Below are positions 1 through 8,796 of a DNA stretch of 64,000 nucleotides, piece by piece. Source of the stretch: Flavihumibacter sp. ZG627. GTDB lineage: Bacteria > Bacteroidota > Bacteroidia > Chitinophagales > Chitinophagaceae. A program made the position numbers and the translations under genes. The DNA is taken from NCBI RefSeq assembly GCF_000814325.1, contig NZ_JPHF01000004.1, positions 310,001 to 374,000 on the forward strand, in the 5' to 3' direction. Below the pieces are notes generated by a model. The model had not been told where the DNA came from. It was given only the letters and a program-made list of their open reading frames with translations, and made no database searches. Each line of letters starts with the position of its first letter. The stretch's first letter is position 1.

Positions 1-258
1 CCAGATACTTCCGGTTTTGATAATCTCCAGTTCCTCGTCCTTTTTCCAGGTTCCGCTCATATGCACAAATTTGGACTCATCATGGAATAGCGGGGCCAGC
101 TTGTCAACATTCTTATCGGCCATCCACTGCCATTTCTCTTTGGAGAGATTGATGATTTCCTGCTCGGCCTGGGTGGGGGCAGCGTTACTGGTTGACTGCG
201 CCGAGGTGAATTGGATTGCTATCGTTAAAAAGCAAAGAAGAAGGAATGACTGCTTCAT
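1..258 (-). CDS. NTF2-like / DUF4440-type secreted protein, C-terminus outside window
   Basis: The reading frame is open from an ATG at 258 to the window edge, giving 86 codons. It starts with a Sec signal peptide (charged MKQ, a hydrophobic stretch, then a probable cut after about residue 20 at SA|Q). The mature part begins with a helix rich in Glu and Lys, then WxWMADKNVDKLAPLF and a HDESKFVHMSG stretch. That pattern is typical of the first helix and strand of small SnoaL/DUF4440 NTF2-fold proteins in Bacteroidota, which form cone-shaped pockets and are often exported. The family name is inferred from this N-terminal pattern only, because the rest of the fold is missing. No function can be assigned. 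Confidence 0.6.
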   Translation of the reverse strand, partial: MKQSFLLLCFLTIAIQFTSAQSTSNAAPTQAEQEIINLSKEKWQWMADKNVDKLAPLFHDESKFVHMSGTWKKDEELEIIKTGSIW

Positions 259-338
259 ATAATTTTTTAACCCAAATCTACCAGCAATCGGCAACCTGCA
301 CCAACCTCAATTACTGAATTGCCTACCAGAATTACTGT

Positions 339-2507
339 TTATAGCCTGATCTTAATGCCGCCATTCACTACAAACCCTTCCAGGGGTGCATAGATATCAC
401 GGAAGACGGGATTGGTGATTGCACCCGTGTAGATCGTATCAAACCTGGTTTGGCGGGTATTGGTGAAATTCTCGAAGTTTATAAATAGGGAAAACTTCTC
501 CCAAACCTTTTCCCCCATCAGTCCCATTATCCAGTATGATTTTCCAAGGGCACCGTCGCTGAGGCGCTGCGGACTGAAATAATAAGCTTCCAACCCGATC
601 TTCAGTCTCTCATCCTTCTCAAACATCAGCACGTTATTTAATCTATGCCTTGCCGTGAGCGGAAACCATTCTTTAGTTCCCTCAAAATGTGTATTCACAT
701 CTGCATAGGTGTAGCCAACAAAGAGTTTAAAATCGCCGTAGGTAAGTCGCAGGTTGGTTTCCATTCCCCTGGTATCTATATAACCATCGGCATTCACGAA
801 CTCAGAATCAGCACCATTGCTGGTGAGGACCAGCGGCTTGTTGAGACGGGTATAGAAAAAGAGCTGGTTGATGGTAAATCCAAGTTCGCCAATATTTGTG
901 CGATAGTTCAGATCGATGTTGCTTCCAACAGAGCGTTCATTGTTGGTGGTGGAGTTATTGATGGGAAGAATATTCTGAAACTGGATACGTTCTGATTCTT
1001 CATTGAATACGGTGGGTGTTTTATAGCCGAACCCTCCACCAATACGCGCTGTGAGCTGGGGCGTGAAGCGCAGCATGGCAGAGACCCTTGGAAGGAGTTC
1101 AAATCCATACTCGTTTACATAATCACCGCGGAGACCGGTTTCCAGGGTCAGGAAATCATTGGGTGCCCACTGGTTCTGGACAAAGATGCCGTAGGTGTTG
1201 TAGTGATAATTGCGAAGCGGATCAGCTGACTGCTGCTCCTCCTCAAAATCATCCGTGAGGAAATTAGCGCCAATAATCCAATCTGCTTTCTCCCGTTCAT
1301 GGGTAAACGTAAACTCAGAAAAGCTGGATTTTTGCAGTCCCTTGAACCGGTAGGAAGGAACTTGAAGCTGCCGGTCAAAGTGGCTATAACTGTTTTTAAA
1401 ATTCAGGGTAGATTTATCTGTGAGCCGGTGGGTGATTGCCAGTTGTGTGGTAAAGCGGTCTGTATTATTCTCTTCAAAATAGCCTTCGGTTCCACGCTTG
1501 ATATAACCTACGGAGCCACCGAGTCTGTCTTCCGTGATATAACTGAAGCCGGCATTGGCGGTGGTTTTATTGCCATAAAAAAACAGCCTTGGATTGATGG
1601 TATATCGTTCAAACTTAGGGATAGCCGTCAGGCCGATATCAGCCGGATCAAAAGGGCTACCGCTATTCCTCGATCCGAAAACGGTTAGGCCCAGTGTGCC
1701 ATACTTCTCACTGTAAAACCCGCTTAGATCGAGTCCCCCCGCAGTTGTGCCATTGGCGAGGAAGCTGATCTCCCTTTCATCGGTTGGAACTTTTGAAACA
1801 AGATTTACCAATCCGGCGATAGCACCTGCACCAAAAAGTGTGGAGGCGGATCCTTTAATAACTTCTACCTGTCGAAGATCAAGTGGTGCGATCTGCATGA
1901 TGCTCAATCCCCCGGAAAAGCCGGCATAGAGAGGGAATCCGTCTTTCAGAATCTGGGTATAGCGACCGTCCAATCCCTGAATACGAATGCTGGCATTAGC
2001 AGAGGCGGGTGAAGTTACCTGCGTCTGTATGCCGGTTGTTTCATTCAAAAGCATCTGGAGATTTCCTGGCCGCATATTTCCTTTCTCTGCGAGTTCTTCT
2101 CCACTTAGCACTTCAATACGGGTAGGGATATTCGCTATTGTTCTGCTAAGCCTGGTAGCGGTTACAAATACTTCTTCTTCCTGATGCTCCTCTCCTTCTT
2201 CAAGGAATATTTCATAAGGATCAGTTGACAATGGCGGCACAGTCAGCATTAGCTTCTGTTCTTCAAAACCTATGAAGGTCACCGTTATAGAATACCTTCC
2301 CTTTGGTACCTTAGTAAAGATGGCCAGTCCGGTGCTGTCGGCAACCACTGTTATGTTGAGAGAATCAATGGTGACAGTTGCCCCTGCCAGAGCATTTTTC
2401 TCATCTGCATTTTTAATGAGTAATGATACTGTATGCAAACTGTCTTGCGCAGGTAAGACTGTGAAGGCAGCAAGAAAAATAATAAGCAGAGGAAAGAATT
2501 TTTTCAT
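339..2507 (-). CDS. TonB-dependent outer-membrane receptor
   Basis: About 722 residues starting at MKKFFPLL; an in-frame ATG three codons upstream is possible. A signal peptide ends near LPAQ. A carboxypeptidase-regulatory-like domain follows (about residues 25-108; IKNADEKNALAGATVTID, then KGRYSITVTFIGFEEQ). Next come a plug beginning at the VFVTATRLSRTIANIPTRIEV region and a C-terminal 22-strand-type barrel rich in aromatic and Asn residues. Receptors of this kind import iron chelates, cobalamin or small nutrients across the outer membrane using TonB energy. No SusD partner sits beside it, so a glycan SusCD role is unlikely; the short length and BtuB/FecA-like plug fit metal-chelate uptake. 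The substrate cannot be told. An energiser cluster lies at 24.9-28.0 kb. Confidence 0.9.
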   Translation of the reverse strand: MKKFFPLLIIFLAAFTVLPAQDSLHTVSLLIKNADEKNALAGATVTIDSLNITVVADSTGLAIFTKVPKGRYSITVTFIGFEEQKLMLTVPPLSTDPYEIFLEEGEEHQEEEVFVTATRLSRTIANIPTRIEVLSGEELAEKGNMRPGNLQMLLNETTGIQTQVTSPASANASIRIQGLDGRYTQILKDGFPLYAGFSGGLSIMQIAPLDLRQVEVIKGSASTLFGAGAIAGLVNLVSKVPTDEREISFLANGTTAGGLDLSGFYSEKYGTLGLTVFGSRNSGSPFDPADIGLTAIPKFERYTINPRLFFYGNKTTANAGFSYITEDRLGGSVGYIKRGTEGYFEENNTDRFTTQLAITHRLTDKSTLNFKNSYSHFDRQLQVPSYRFKGLQKSSFSEFTFTHEREKADWIIGANFLTDDFEEEQQSADPLRNYHYNTYGIFVQNQWAPNDFLTLETGLRGDYVNEYGFELLPRVSAMLRFTPQLTARIGGGFGYKTPTVFNEESERIQFQNILPINNSTTNNERSVGSNIDLNYRTNIGELGFTINQLFFYTRLNKPLVLTSNGADSEFVNADGYIDTRGMETNLRLTYGDFKLFVGYTYADVNTHFEGTKEWFPLTARHRLNNVLMFEKDERLKIGLEAYYFSPQRLSDGALGKSYWIMGLMGEKVWEKFSLFINFENFTNTRQTRFDTIYTGAITNPVFRDIYAPLEGFVVNGGIKIRL

Positions 2508-2574
2508 CAGGAGCAATATATTAACTGGCGAAGATAAAGATGCTTAAGTGCGTTTATTCAAGAACAATTTACTG

Positions 2575-3459
2575 CTAGCCTGTTTTTAATTTTGATAGCA
2601 ATAAGCCTGCAATAACCAATATTACACCGATTACAGTATACGTACTTATCGCATCCTTCATCCACCAGGCGGCAAATACATAACCGAACAATGGACATAA
2701 AAACAGCCAGAGTCCGGCCCTTACAGCATTTGTTTGTAATAACCATAACCAAAGCTGTACGGCAATAATAGAAACAGGAATAGCCAGCCAGGCGACCGAC
2801 CACCAGAAGGTACTATTAAAAAGATTGGAACTGCCTTCATAATAAAATATAGTTACCGGCAATAGGAACAAGCCACCTAAAAATGTTTGCCAGCCATTGA
2901 TGGTAAATAAGGAAAGATCATTCCACTTCAAAGAGGAAAAATAAATGGCCCCGAGCGAGTAACAGAGCATACTAAAAAGTAAAAGCAGTAAACCACCTGT
3001 TGTTATTTCAGCGCCTGCAAACAAAGGCCAGGCAGCAGTAAGCACTCCGGCTGTACATACAATGAGGGCAGCAATAATGGGCCATGTCAACCTTTTCCTT
3101 AAAAAGAAGACGGAAAAAAAACTGATAAAAACGGGGTTGGTAGCAATGGCCAGTGAACCAATCCCTGCGGTGACTGTTTGCATTGCAATAACATAGCAGC
3201 CTAAATAAATGGTGATATTAAGCAGCCCATAAATTGCTATTTGTTTCCATTCTTTACCTACCGGCAATCGATGGCCTTTGATTAGATGCGCTATGATGAG
3301 CATGATAAGGGCAGCCAATCCAAAACGCATTTCTGCTATCACCAGGGGCTGGGCAAAAGCAAGACCAATTTTGGTGGCAGTGGCTGCGGACGCCCAGAAC
3401 GCCGCGAACAAAATACCTGCAACCAGCCACTTTATTCTCGCATTAGCGCTAAGGGGCAT
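2575..3459 (-). CDS. DMT-superfamily (EamA) transporter
   Basis: A 294-residue, very hydrophobic protein with about ten predicted membrane helices in two repeated halves (roughly residues 8-140 and 150-290), the layout of EamA/DMT permeases. The first half has the usual small-residue helix (FAAFWASAATATKIGLAF) and the end of the protein is a short basic tail (LLSKLKTG). Members export amino acids, metabolites or drugs across the inner membrane; nothing here indicates the substrate. It begins 5 bases downstream of the TerC-family stop codon, so the two are probably co-transcribed from the promoter near 4256. Confidence 0.85.
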   Translation of the reverse strand: MPLSANARIKWLVAGILFAAFWASAATATKIGLAFAQPLVIAEMRFGLAALIMLIIAHLIKGHRLPVGKEWKQIAIYGLLNITIYLGCYVIAMQTVTAGIGSLAIATNPVFISFFSVFFLRKRLTWPIIAALIVCTAGVLTAAWPLFAGAEITTGGLLLLLFSMLCYSLGAIYFSSLKWNDLSLFTINGWQTFLGGLFLLPVTIFYYEGSSNLFNSTFWWSVAWLAIPVSIIAVQLWLWLLQTNAVRAGLWLFLCPLFGYVFAAWWMKDAISTYTVIGVILVIAGLLLSKLKTG

Positions 3460-3464
3460 CTTGT

Positions 3465-4217
3465 TTAGATATCAATTTTTGTATCTGCCTCTTCGGGGAG
3501 GTAATGCTCATGTGTTTTAACCGGCGCTGGCTTCCGCTTGTTCATCTTCATTTGGAAAACATCTACGAGCAAAGCAAAGGCCATGGAGAAATAAATATAT
3601 CCTTTAGGAATATGGACTTCTAAACCTTCCGCGATCAATGAAACACCTATCAATAATAAAAAACTCAGCGCAAGCATTTTAAAAGCAGGGTGGTTGTTTA
3701 CGAACTTGCTTATGGGTTCTGAGGCAAAAAGCATAACGCCAACGCTTACCACAACGGCTGTATACATTATCCAAAGCTGGTCAACCATTCCAACTGCTGT
3801 TATAATACTATCTACAGAAAACACCAGGTCAAGGATAAGGATCTGTCCAATTGCGCTTCCAAATGTAGTGACCTTGATGTTTTTAGAGGTATCACCGTCC
3901 TCCCCTTCCATCTTATGATAAATTTCGGAGGCGCTTTTGTACAACAGGAAAATTCCACCTGCTATCAGTATCAGGTCTTTACCGGATATGTTGTTTGAAA
4001 GGATGGTGAAAAGATTTCCTTCTAATTTGAGAATGAAAGAAATAATCGTTAACAACAAAAGGCGCATAAGCATAGCCAGCAAAAGTCCAAGCCGTCTTCC
4101 CTTTTTTTGCTGATGTGCCGGCAAGCGGTCTGTTACAATGGAAATAAAAATGATGTTGTCTATCCCTAATACTACTTCCAGGAGTATTAATGTTACCAGG
4201 GCAATTATTAATTCCAT
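3465..4217 (-). CDS. TerC-family integral membrane protein
   Basis: A 250-residue polytopic membrane protein. The N-terminal helix carries the family signature with acidic residues in the membrane (LLEVVLGIDNIIFISIV), and a second acidic helix (ILDLVFSVDSIITAVGMVDQ) repeats it, as in TerC/Alx-type proteins. These are linked to manganese export, calcium-linked stress and tellurite resistance, and may load metal onto exported proteins. No other ter genes are present, so tellurite resistance is not implied. The C-terminus is a charged cytoplasmic tail ending in TKIDI. It is the first gene of a probable two-gene unit with the DMT transporter. Confidence 0.88.
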   Translation of the reverse strand: MELIIALVTLILLEVVLGIDNIIFISIVTDRLPAHQQKKGRRLGLLLAMLMRLLLLTIISFILKLEGNLFTILSNNISGKDLILIAGGIFLLYKSASEIYHKMEGEDGDTSKNIKVTTFGSAIGQILILDLVFSVDSIITAVGMVDQLWIMYTAVVVSVGVMLFASEPISKFVNNHPAFKMLALSFLLLIGVSLIAEGLEVHIPKGYIYFSMAFALLVDVFQMKMNKRKPAPVKTHEHYLPEEADTKIDI

Positions 4218-4255
4218 TGCAAATTATTTCGTCAGTTTTTAAAATTATTACCGGG

Positions 4256-4263
4256 CAAAGCTA
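4256..4263 (-). promoter_or_regulatory. Candidate -7 element before the TerC/DMT unit
   Basis: Read on the minus strand the bases are TAGCTTTG, matching the Bacteroidota -7 consensus TAnnTTTG. It lies 38 bases before the TerC start codon. I do not see a clear TTTG at the -33 position, so this is a partial match. Confidence 0.4.
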
Positions 4264-4293
4264 TGCCTAAATTAGTGAAGCATATAATGACAA

Positions 4294-5538
4294 CTATTTG
4301 AACACAGTATCAAAAAAAGCCTGCATCTCTGCTGCGTACTTTATGCCATACTTCGCAAATGTAGCCCTGGTTGCGGCATCTGGTTTCCAATCAAAGAACG
4401 CATGTCCTGCATCATCCACCTGGATATATTCCACTCTTTGTCCGGCTGACTTCAAAACATCCACATATGACTGAACAACTGCATGTGTTACAAGGTCATC
4501 CTTTTTGCCACGCACAATGAAGTGAGGCAGGGCTCTCTGTCTTACCTGAGGTACATGTTTTACAGGTGATACGGCATCATAGTATTCATCGCTGGTCTGT
4601 TCAATGAACATTTTGAAATGGCGCGCGTCTGAAGGTCCATAACTTGGCGCTACTGCTTTAACCGCGTCCATAATTTCCTGGCGCACCTGGTCAAGAGATT
4701 TTCCTTTTGGCATATAGCTGGGCAGATACTCGTAAACCCCGGCACGGGCACCGAAGCCGCCATCTCCAATCAAGGGAGAGAGCAATGCCGCAGATTCAGA
4801 TAAATGACCTCCTGCGCTGTCGCCGGTAACAGCTATTCGTTTAGGATCACCACCATAGGTGGCAGCATGTTCCTGTATATGCGCAATGGCCCCGAATACA
4901 TCTTCAATAAGATTATGCATGTAGTTGGGCTTTTCATCACCATCCAGTTTGTTAACCCAACGATAGTCGATACTGAATACCACATACTTCCCACCTTTTG
5001 CTACTTCACGGGCCAGTCCTCTCATGATATCTTCATTGTTTGAAGACCAGCCACCTCCATGAACTATTACAATGCAGGGAAGATTGCGTGCACCCTTTGG
5101 TGAAAACACATCGTACTTCAGTGCTTTATTACCCGGTTTAGCATAAACCACATCCTGCGTTAGATTTAAATTCTCTACAAGTTCCCTTTCAACAAATGTT
5201 GCGCCGATCGACATATCCTTATCAACCCTGATGATCATGGGAGAAGAAAAACTTTCGTAGCTGGTTGTGCCCCACATCCCGCCTTTAACTGTATAGTAAA
5301 TAGCATCAAGGCTATATTTGGGTGAGGGTTTCGCGATTACAGTCAATACAGTTCCGGCTTTAACCCTTGTAGCATCTGCAATTGCAGGTTGAATTGTATA
5401 GGCACCGTTTTCTGCCGGCACATGAGTAACTGTAAATGTTTCGGAGCCGGTTGCCTGCGCGTTTAGATCCTGGTTCAGCAAAATCATACACAGTGCTAAG
5501 GGCAAGAGCACTGACAAAGGTTTAAGGTGGAAATGCAT
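4294..5538 (-). CDS. Secreted alpha/beta hydrolase (BD-FAE/HSL-like esterase) with N-terminal accessory domain
   Basis: 414 residues. A signal peptide (residues 1-27, ending LNAQ) is followed by an 80-residue beta-rich domain (about 33-117) resembling divergent InlB B-repeats (VKAGTVLTVIAKPSPKYSLD, then DMSIGATFVE). The catalytic domain shows the oxyanion motif HGGGW (160-164), the nucleophile motif GDSAGG (Ser241), a late Asp in GKKDDLVTH and the catalytic His in DDAGHAFF. This arrangement is that of carboxylesterases and acetyl- or feruloyl-esterases that trim ester groups from plant polysaccharides. Export and the accessory domain support an extracellular or periplasmic ester substrate, but the substrate is inferred. 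It is transcribed alone. Confidence 0.85.
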   Translation of the reverse strand: MHFHLKPLSVLLPLALCMILLNQDLNAQATGSETFTVTHVPAENGAYTIQPAIADATRVKAGTVLTVIAKPSPKYSLDAIYYTVKGGMWGTTSYESFSSPMIIRVDKDMSIGATFVERELVENLNLTQDVVYAKPGNKALKYDVFSPKGARNLPCIVIVHGGGWSSNNEDIMRGLAREVAKGGKYVVFSIDYRWVNKLDGDEKPNYMHNLIEDVFGAIAHIQEHAATYGGDPKRIAVTGDSAGGHLSESAALLSPLIGDGGFGARAGVYEYLPSYMPKGKSLDQVRQEIMDAVKAVAPSYGPSDARHFKMFIEQTSDEYYDAVSPVKHVPQVRQRALPHFIVRGKKDDLVTHAVVQSYVDVLKSAGQRVEYIQVDDAGHAFFDWKPDAATRATFAKYGIKYAAEMQAFFDTVFK

Positions 5539-5573
5539 AGTGGTTAAATAATTTTATCAGTAATTATAATACC

Positions 5574-5612
5574 AAAACGGGAAGGTGCTTGCATGCAAGA
5601 TCACTTCCCGTT
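5574..5612 (-). terminator. Intrinsic terminator after the SDR gene
   Basis: A 9-bp stem (AACGGGAAG with CTTCCCGTT) encloses a second perfect 12-bp palindrome (5588-5599). On the minus strand it is followed by TTTT. It lies just downstream of the SDR stop codon at 5638. The T-run is short, so it may be leaky. Confidence 0.55.
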
Positions 5613-5637
5613 CCGGAATATAACAATAATCATTATT

Positions 5638-6405
5638 CTATACACTCAGAAATCCACCGTCAACCACTACCTGGCTACCGCTCATGAACGAAGCTTTGTT
5701 GGAAAGCAGGAAATATACAACCTCTGCAATTTCCTCTGGCTGACCGAGTCGACCTATCGGATGCATTGCTTCCAGTGCGCCAAGATCAGTGTCGGTCCAC
5801 TGCGCAATAAGTGGCGTCATAATATAACCCGGGTGTACCGAGTTGATGCGGATACCCTGTTTGCCGTATTCAATAGAAGCTGATTTTGTGAGTCCAGCTA
5901 CCCCGTGCTTAGAGGCTACATAAGCGCTAAGGTTAGCAATTCCTATAAAACCAGCAATAGAAGAAGTGTTCACAATGGCTCCACCACCTGATGCCAGGAT
6001 TGCCGGAATCTGGTAATGCATGGCATAAAAGACGCCATTTAAATTGAGGTTGATCACACTCTGCCAACCCTCGGGAGTAAGGTCGCCTACATATTTCTCC
6101 GGACCAACAATGCCGGCATTATTGTATGCCAGGTGTAAGGCGCCATAGGTCTTTTTGGCAAATTCAACAGTAGCCTGGGAGTCTTCAGGTTTAGACGCAT
6201 CTGCTTTGAATGGCGCCGCCTTACCGCCTGATGCTGTGATTTCTGCGGCTATTTTTTCTGCAGCGGATAAGTTGATGTCAGAAAGCACCACCGATGCACC
6301 ACCGGCAGCAAGAAGCTTAGCTGTTGCTGCACCAATTCCGGATCCGCCACCAGATACAATGGCTACTTTTCCAGTGAAGTCGCTTGAGCTTTGATTTGTT
6401 TCCAT
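5638..6405 (-). CDS. Short-chain dehydrogenase/reductase, NAD-type
   Basis: 255 residues, a classical SDR. The cofactor motif SGGGSGIG lies at 18-25, an Asp at 43 ends beta-2 and favours NAD(H) over NADP(H), and NNAG follows at 95-98. The catalytic set is Ser148/149, Tyr162 and Lys166 (YVASK), with the usual PG motif (VHPGYI) after it. The C-terminus ends GSQVVVDGGFLSV, typical of glucose-1-dehydrogenase/3-oxoacyl-reductase-like SDRs. Such enzymes oxidise sugars or alcohols or reduce ketones. It sits near an alcohol dehydrogenase and a fucosidase, so a role as a sugar dehydrogenase is possible, but this is inference from neighbours. Confidence 0.88.
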   Translation of the reverse strand: METNQSSSDFTGKVAIVSGGGSGIGAATAKLLAAGGASVVLSDINLSAAEKIAAEITASGGKAAPFKADASKPEDSQATVEFAKKTYGALHLAYNNAGIVGPEKYVGDLTPEGWQSVINLNLNGVFYAMHYQIPAILASGGGAIVNTSSIAGFIGIANLSAYVASKHGVAGLTKSASIEYGKQGIRINSVHPGYIMTPLIAQWTDTDLGALEAMHPIGRLGQPEEIAEVVYFLLSNKASFMSGSQVVVDGGFLSV

Positions 6406-6426
6406 AAAACTGTTTTTGTTTATGAA

Positions 6427-6458
6427 TCAAAGCTACTCAGGGTTGTACCCATGCTCCA
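6427..6458 (-). promoter_or_regulatory. Promoter of the SDR gene (-33/-7)
   Basis: On the minus strand a -7 element TAGCTTTG (6427-6434) is preceded, 20 bases upstream, by TTGG (6455-6458), close to the Bacteroidota -33/-7 spacing. It would start transcription roughly 16 bases before the SDR start codon. Confidence 0.45.
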
Positions 6459-6512
6459 ATGCCTTTAAACAAGAAATAGCATTGACTTTTGTCAATGGTT
6501 TTAGCAGGAGAA

Positions 6513-7676
6513 CTAATCCAGATCTTTCACACATCGAAATCCCGTATGTTCAAGTCCGGTATCGGGACTGCTTTTCATTCGCCTGGCAACACGGTAGCCA
6601 CTACAATAACTGTCGTTGCACAGAAAGCTACCGCCGCGTAATACTTTTTTGGGCGTATAGGGATCCTGGGGATCAAAACTCTTCTGAGGCCCGGGTGGAT
6701 TAATACTTGCCTTACCTGCAAGCGAACTGTAGTAATCATGATCATACCAATCATTGCACCACTCCCATACATTTCCGGCCATATCAAAGAGACCGTACCG
6801 GTTGCAGTTAAAGGTTTTGACGGGAGCATGTTTAATAAACCCATCACGTTGCTCATTTAAATAAGGGAAACTGCCTTCCCAGCTATTGGCTTTAGGTGCT
6901 GCAGTGTTTATATGCTCATTGCCCCAGGGATAAATATTATTGGCGAGTGTGCCCCTTGCTGCATATTCCCATTCGGCTTCAGTAGGTAATCTTTTACCCG
7001 CCCATTTACAATAAGCCATCGCATCATACCAACTGACATGCACAACCGGGAAATCCATCTTACCACTAATATTACTTTGGGGGCCTTCAGGATGTTTCCA
7101 ATCGGCTCCTTCCATCCAAATCCACCATTGTGTATAATCATTTAAGGGAACTGGTTGGGATGTTTGTCTGAATACTAATGAAGCTGCAACCATCACACTA
7201 TCCGGTGGCCTGGGTGTTCCGGGAGGTAGCGTCTTTTGCAATTCTTCCCAGCTTGGCTTGCGCTCTGCTGTAGTGATGTATCCTGTTGCATCAACAAAAG
7301 CTTTAAACTGAGCATTGGTAACTTCTGTAATATCCATATAGAAGGAATCCACAGACACTTTATGCTTTGGATATTCATCAGCAGAAGCCTGTTCATTATC
7401 ACCACCCATTTCAAAACTGCCGGCGGGGATCAATACCATGCCGGCATAAGGGTTATCCTGATTTCCTGATGGCAGAGAGTCTGTTGTTATTATGCCAAAG
7501 CGGGAAGGCACTTGCATACAGGAATGAACAGAATCAATAGTATGTTCCACATTATTTGCGGTACTCCCTGTGCCGCAACCGGAAATTGCAACCAATACTA
7601 AAAAACATATTGAAAGATCAGCAATTCTAATCTTTTGCTGTTTAATTACAAACTCGACAACATTCTTTTTTCGCAT
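6513..7676 (-). CDS. Formylglycine-generating enzyme (SUMF1/FGE family) lipoprotein
   Basis: 387 residues. The N-terminus is a lipoprotein signal with the cleavage Cys at 34 (VAISGC), so the enzyme is anchored to a membrane and faces the periplasm. The FGE-sulfatase domain fills about residues 72-385, with GGDNEQASADEYPKH near its start and WEWCNDWYD and GYRVARR near its end. Unlike many family members, it keeps both copper-binding, redox-active cysteines of true FGE in the GGSxxCxxxxC pattern: Cys353 and Cys358. True FGE converts a Cys in sulfatases to formylglycine using oxygen. No sulfatase gene is in the window, so the client must be elsewhere. It is divergent from the alcohol dehydrogenase. 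Confidence 0.87.
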   Translation of the reverse strand: MRKKNVVEFVIKQQKIRIADLSICFLVLVAISGCGTGSTANNVEHTIDSVHSCMQVPSRFGIITTDSLPSGNQDNPYAGMVLIPAGSFEMGGDNEQASADEYPKHKVSVDSFYMDITEVTNAQFKAFVDATGYITTAERKPSWEELQKTLPPGTPRPPDSVMVAASLVFRQTSQPVPLNDYTQWWIWMEGADWKHPEGPQSNISGKMDFPVVHVSWYDAMAYCKWAGKRLPTEAEWEYAARGTLANNIYPWGNEHINTAAPKANSWEGSFPYLNEQRDGFIKHAPVKTFNCNRYGLFDMAGNVWEWCNDWYDHDYYSSLAGKASINPPGPQKSFDPQDPYTPKKVLRGGSFLCNDSYCSGYRVARRMKSSPDTGLEHTGFRCVKDLD

Positions 7677-7760
7677 AATAGTTTAGAGGTCACCCAGGAT
7701 AATGAGGGTGAAGTTATGCAAAAGCTGTATTTTAATTGTTTCACTGACCGAAATGAAATC

Positions 7761-8780
7761 ATGAAGACAATAGTTTGCGTGGAACCCAGGAAGTTCGAAT
7801 ATCATCAAAAACAGAAACCTGAAAGCGAAGCGAACAAAGCTATCATTAAAATAAAACGGATAGGTGTATGTGGCACTGATTTGCATGCATACGAGGGCAC
7901 CCAACCTTTTCTAAGCTATCCGATAATACTTGGACACGAGTTAGCAGGAGAATTGGTTTCGGCCGATAATGCGCCGGGTTTCCAAACAGGGGAAATAGTA
8001 TCGCTGATCCCATACTTCAGCTGTGGCACCTGCGCTGCGTGCGCTGCTGGCAAACAAAATTGTTGTGAAAGCATCAGGGTATGTGGGGTACATATGGATG
8101 GTGGTATGGCGGAATATATCTCCGTTCCATCGGCATCGTTGTTACACAGTGATGGGCTTTCTCTGGATGCGATGGCCCTTGTTGAACCACTGGCTATTGG
8201 TGCACATGGTGTACGCCGTGCTGAAATAAAGCGCAGTGAATTTGTTTTGGTAATGGGTGCTGGTCCAATTGGCATTGGCACAATGGAGTTCGCGAGAATT
8301 GCGGGAGCTAAAGTTATTGCATTAGACACGAATGATCACCGTCTGCAATTCTGCCGTGATCACCTGAAGGTAGATTACACAATTAATGCGCGCGATGCGG
8401 ATGTGCTCAATATTCTTCAGGAAATTACCAGAAAGGATATGCCTTCGGTCGTGATAGATGCTACAGGTAATGTTCAGGCCATAAACAAAGGGTTTCAATA
8501 CATGTCGCATGGAGGGCGTTACGTTCTGATAGGTTTGCAACGTGAACATATTTCCTTTAGCCATCCTGAATTCCATAAGCGCGAAGCAACCCTTATGAGT
8601 AGTCGTAATGCAACGAGAGAGGATTTTGAATTTGTTATTGACTCAATGAAAAAGCAGCTCATTGATCCGGAGACATATATTACACATCGGGCAGGTTTTG
8701 AGGATGCAGCTAAACATTTTGAAACCTGGCTGAATCCTACCGGTGGTATTATCAAAGCAATGATTGAGATTAACTCATAA
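7761..8780 (+). CDS. Zinc-dependent medium-chain alcohol/polyol dehydrogenase
   Basis: 339 residues from the ATG at 7761. An upstream in-frame ATG at 7635 would overlap the divergent FGE gene and add unconserved sequence. Catalytic zinc ligands are Cys37 (GVCGTD) and His59-Glu60 (GHE). The structural-zinc loop has Cys at 88, 91, 94 and 101/102 (SCGTCAACAAGKQNCC). The Rossmann motif GAGPIGIG lies at 166-173. The sequence type matches sorbitol/L-galactonate/threonine dehydrogenase-like enzymes that oxidise a sugar or sugar-acid hydroxyl with NAD. It ends 16 bases before the GH95 fucosidase gene, so the two form an operon and this enzyme may oxidise released fucose or a derivative; that substrate is inferred. 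Confidence 0.85.
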   Translation: MKTIVCVEPRKFEYHQKQKPESEANKAIIKIKRIGVCGTDLHAYEGTQPFLSYPIILGHELAGELVSADNAPGFQTGEIVSLIPYFSCGTCAACAAGKQNCCESIRVCGVHMDGGMAEYISVPSASLLHSDGLSLDAMALVEPLAIGAHGVRRAEIKRSEFVLVMGAGPIGIGTMEFARIAGAKVIALDTNDHRLQFCRDHLKVDYTINARDADVLNILQEITRKDMPSVVIDATGNVQAINKGFQYMSHGGRYVLIGLQREHISFSHPEFHKREATLMSSRNATREDFEFVIDSMKKQLIDPETYITHRAGFEDAAKHFETWLNPTGGIIKAMIEINS

Positions 8781-8796
8781 TAATTAAAAAAGGAAA

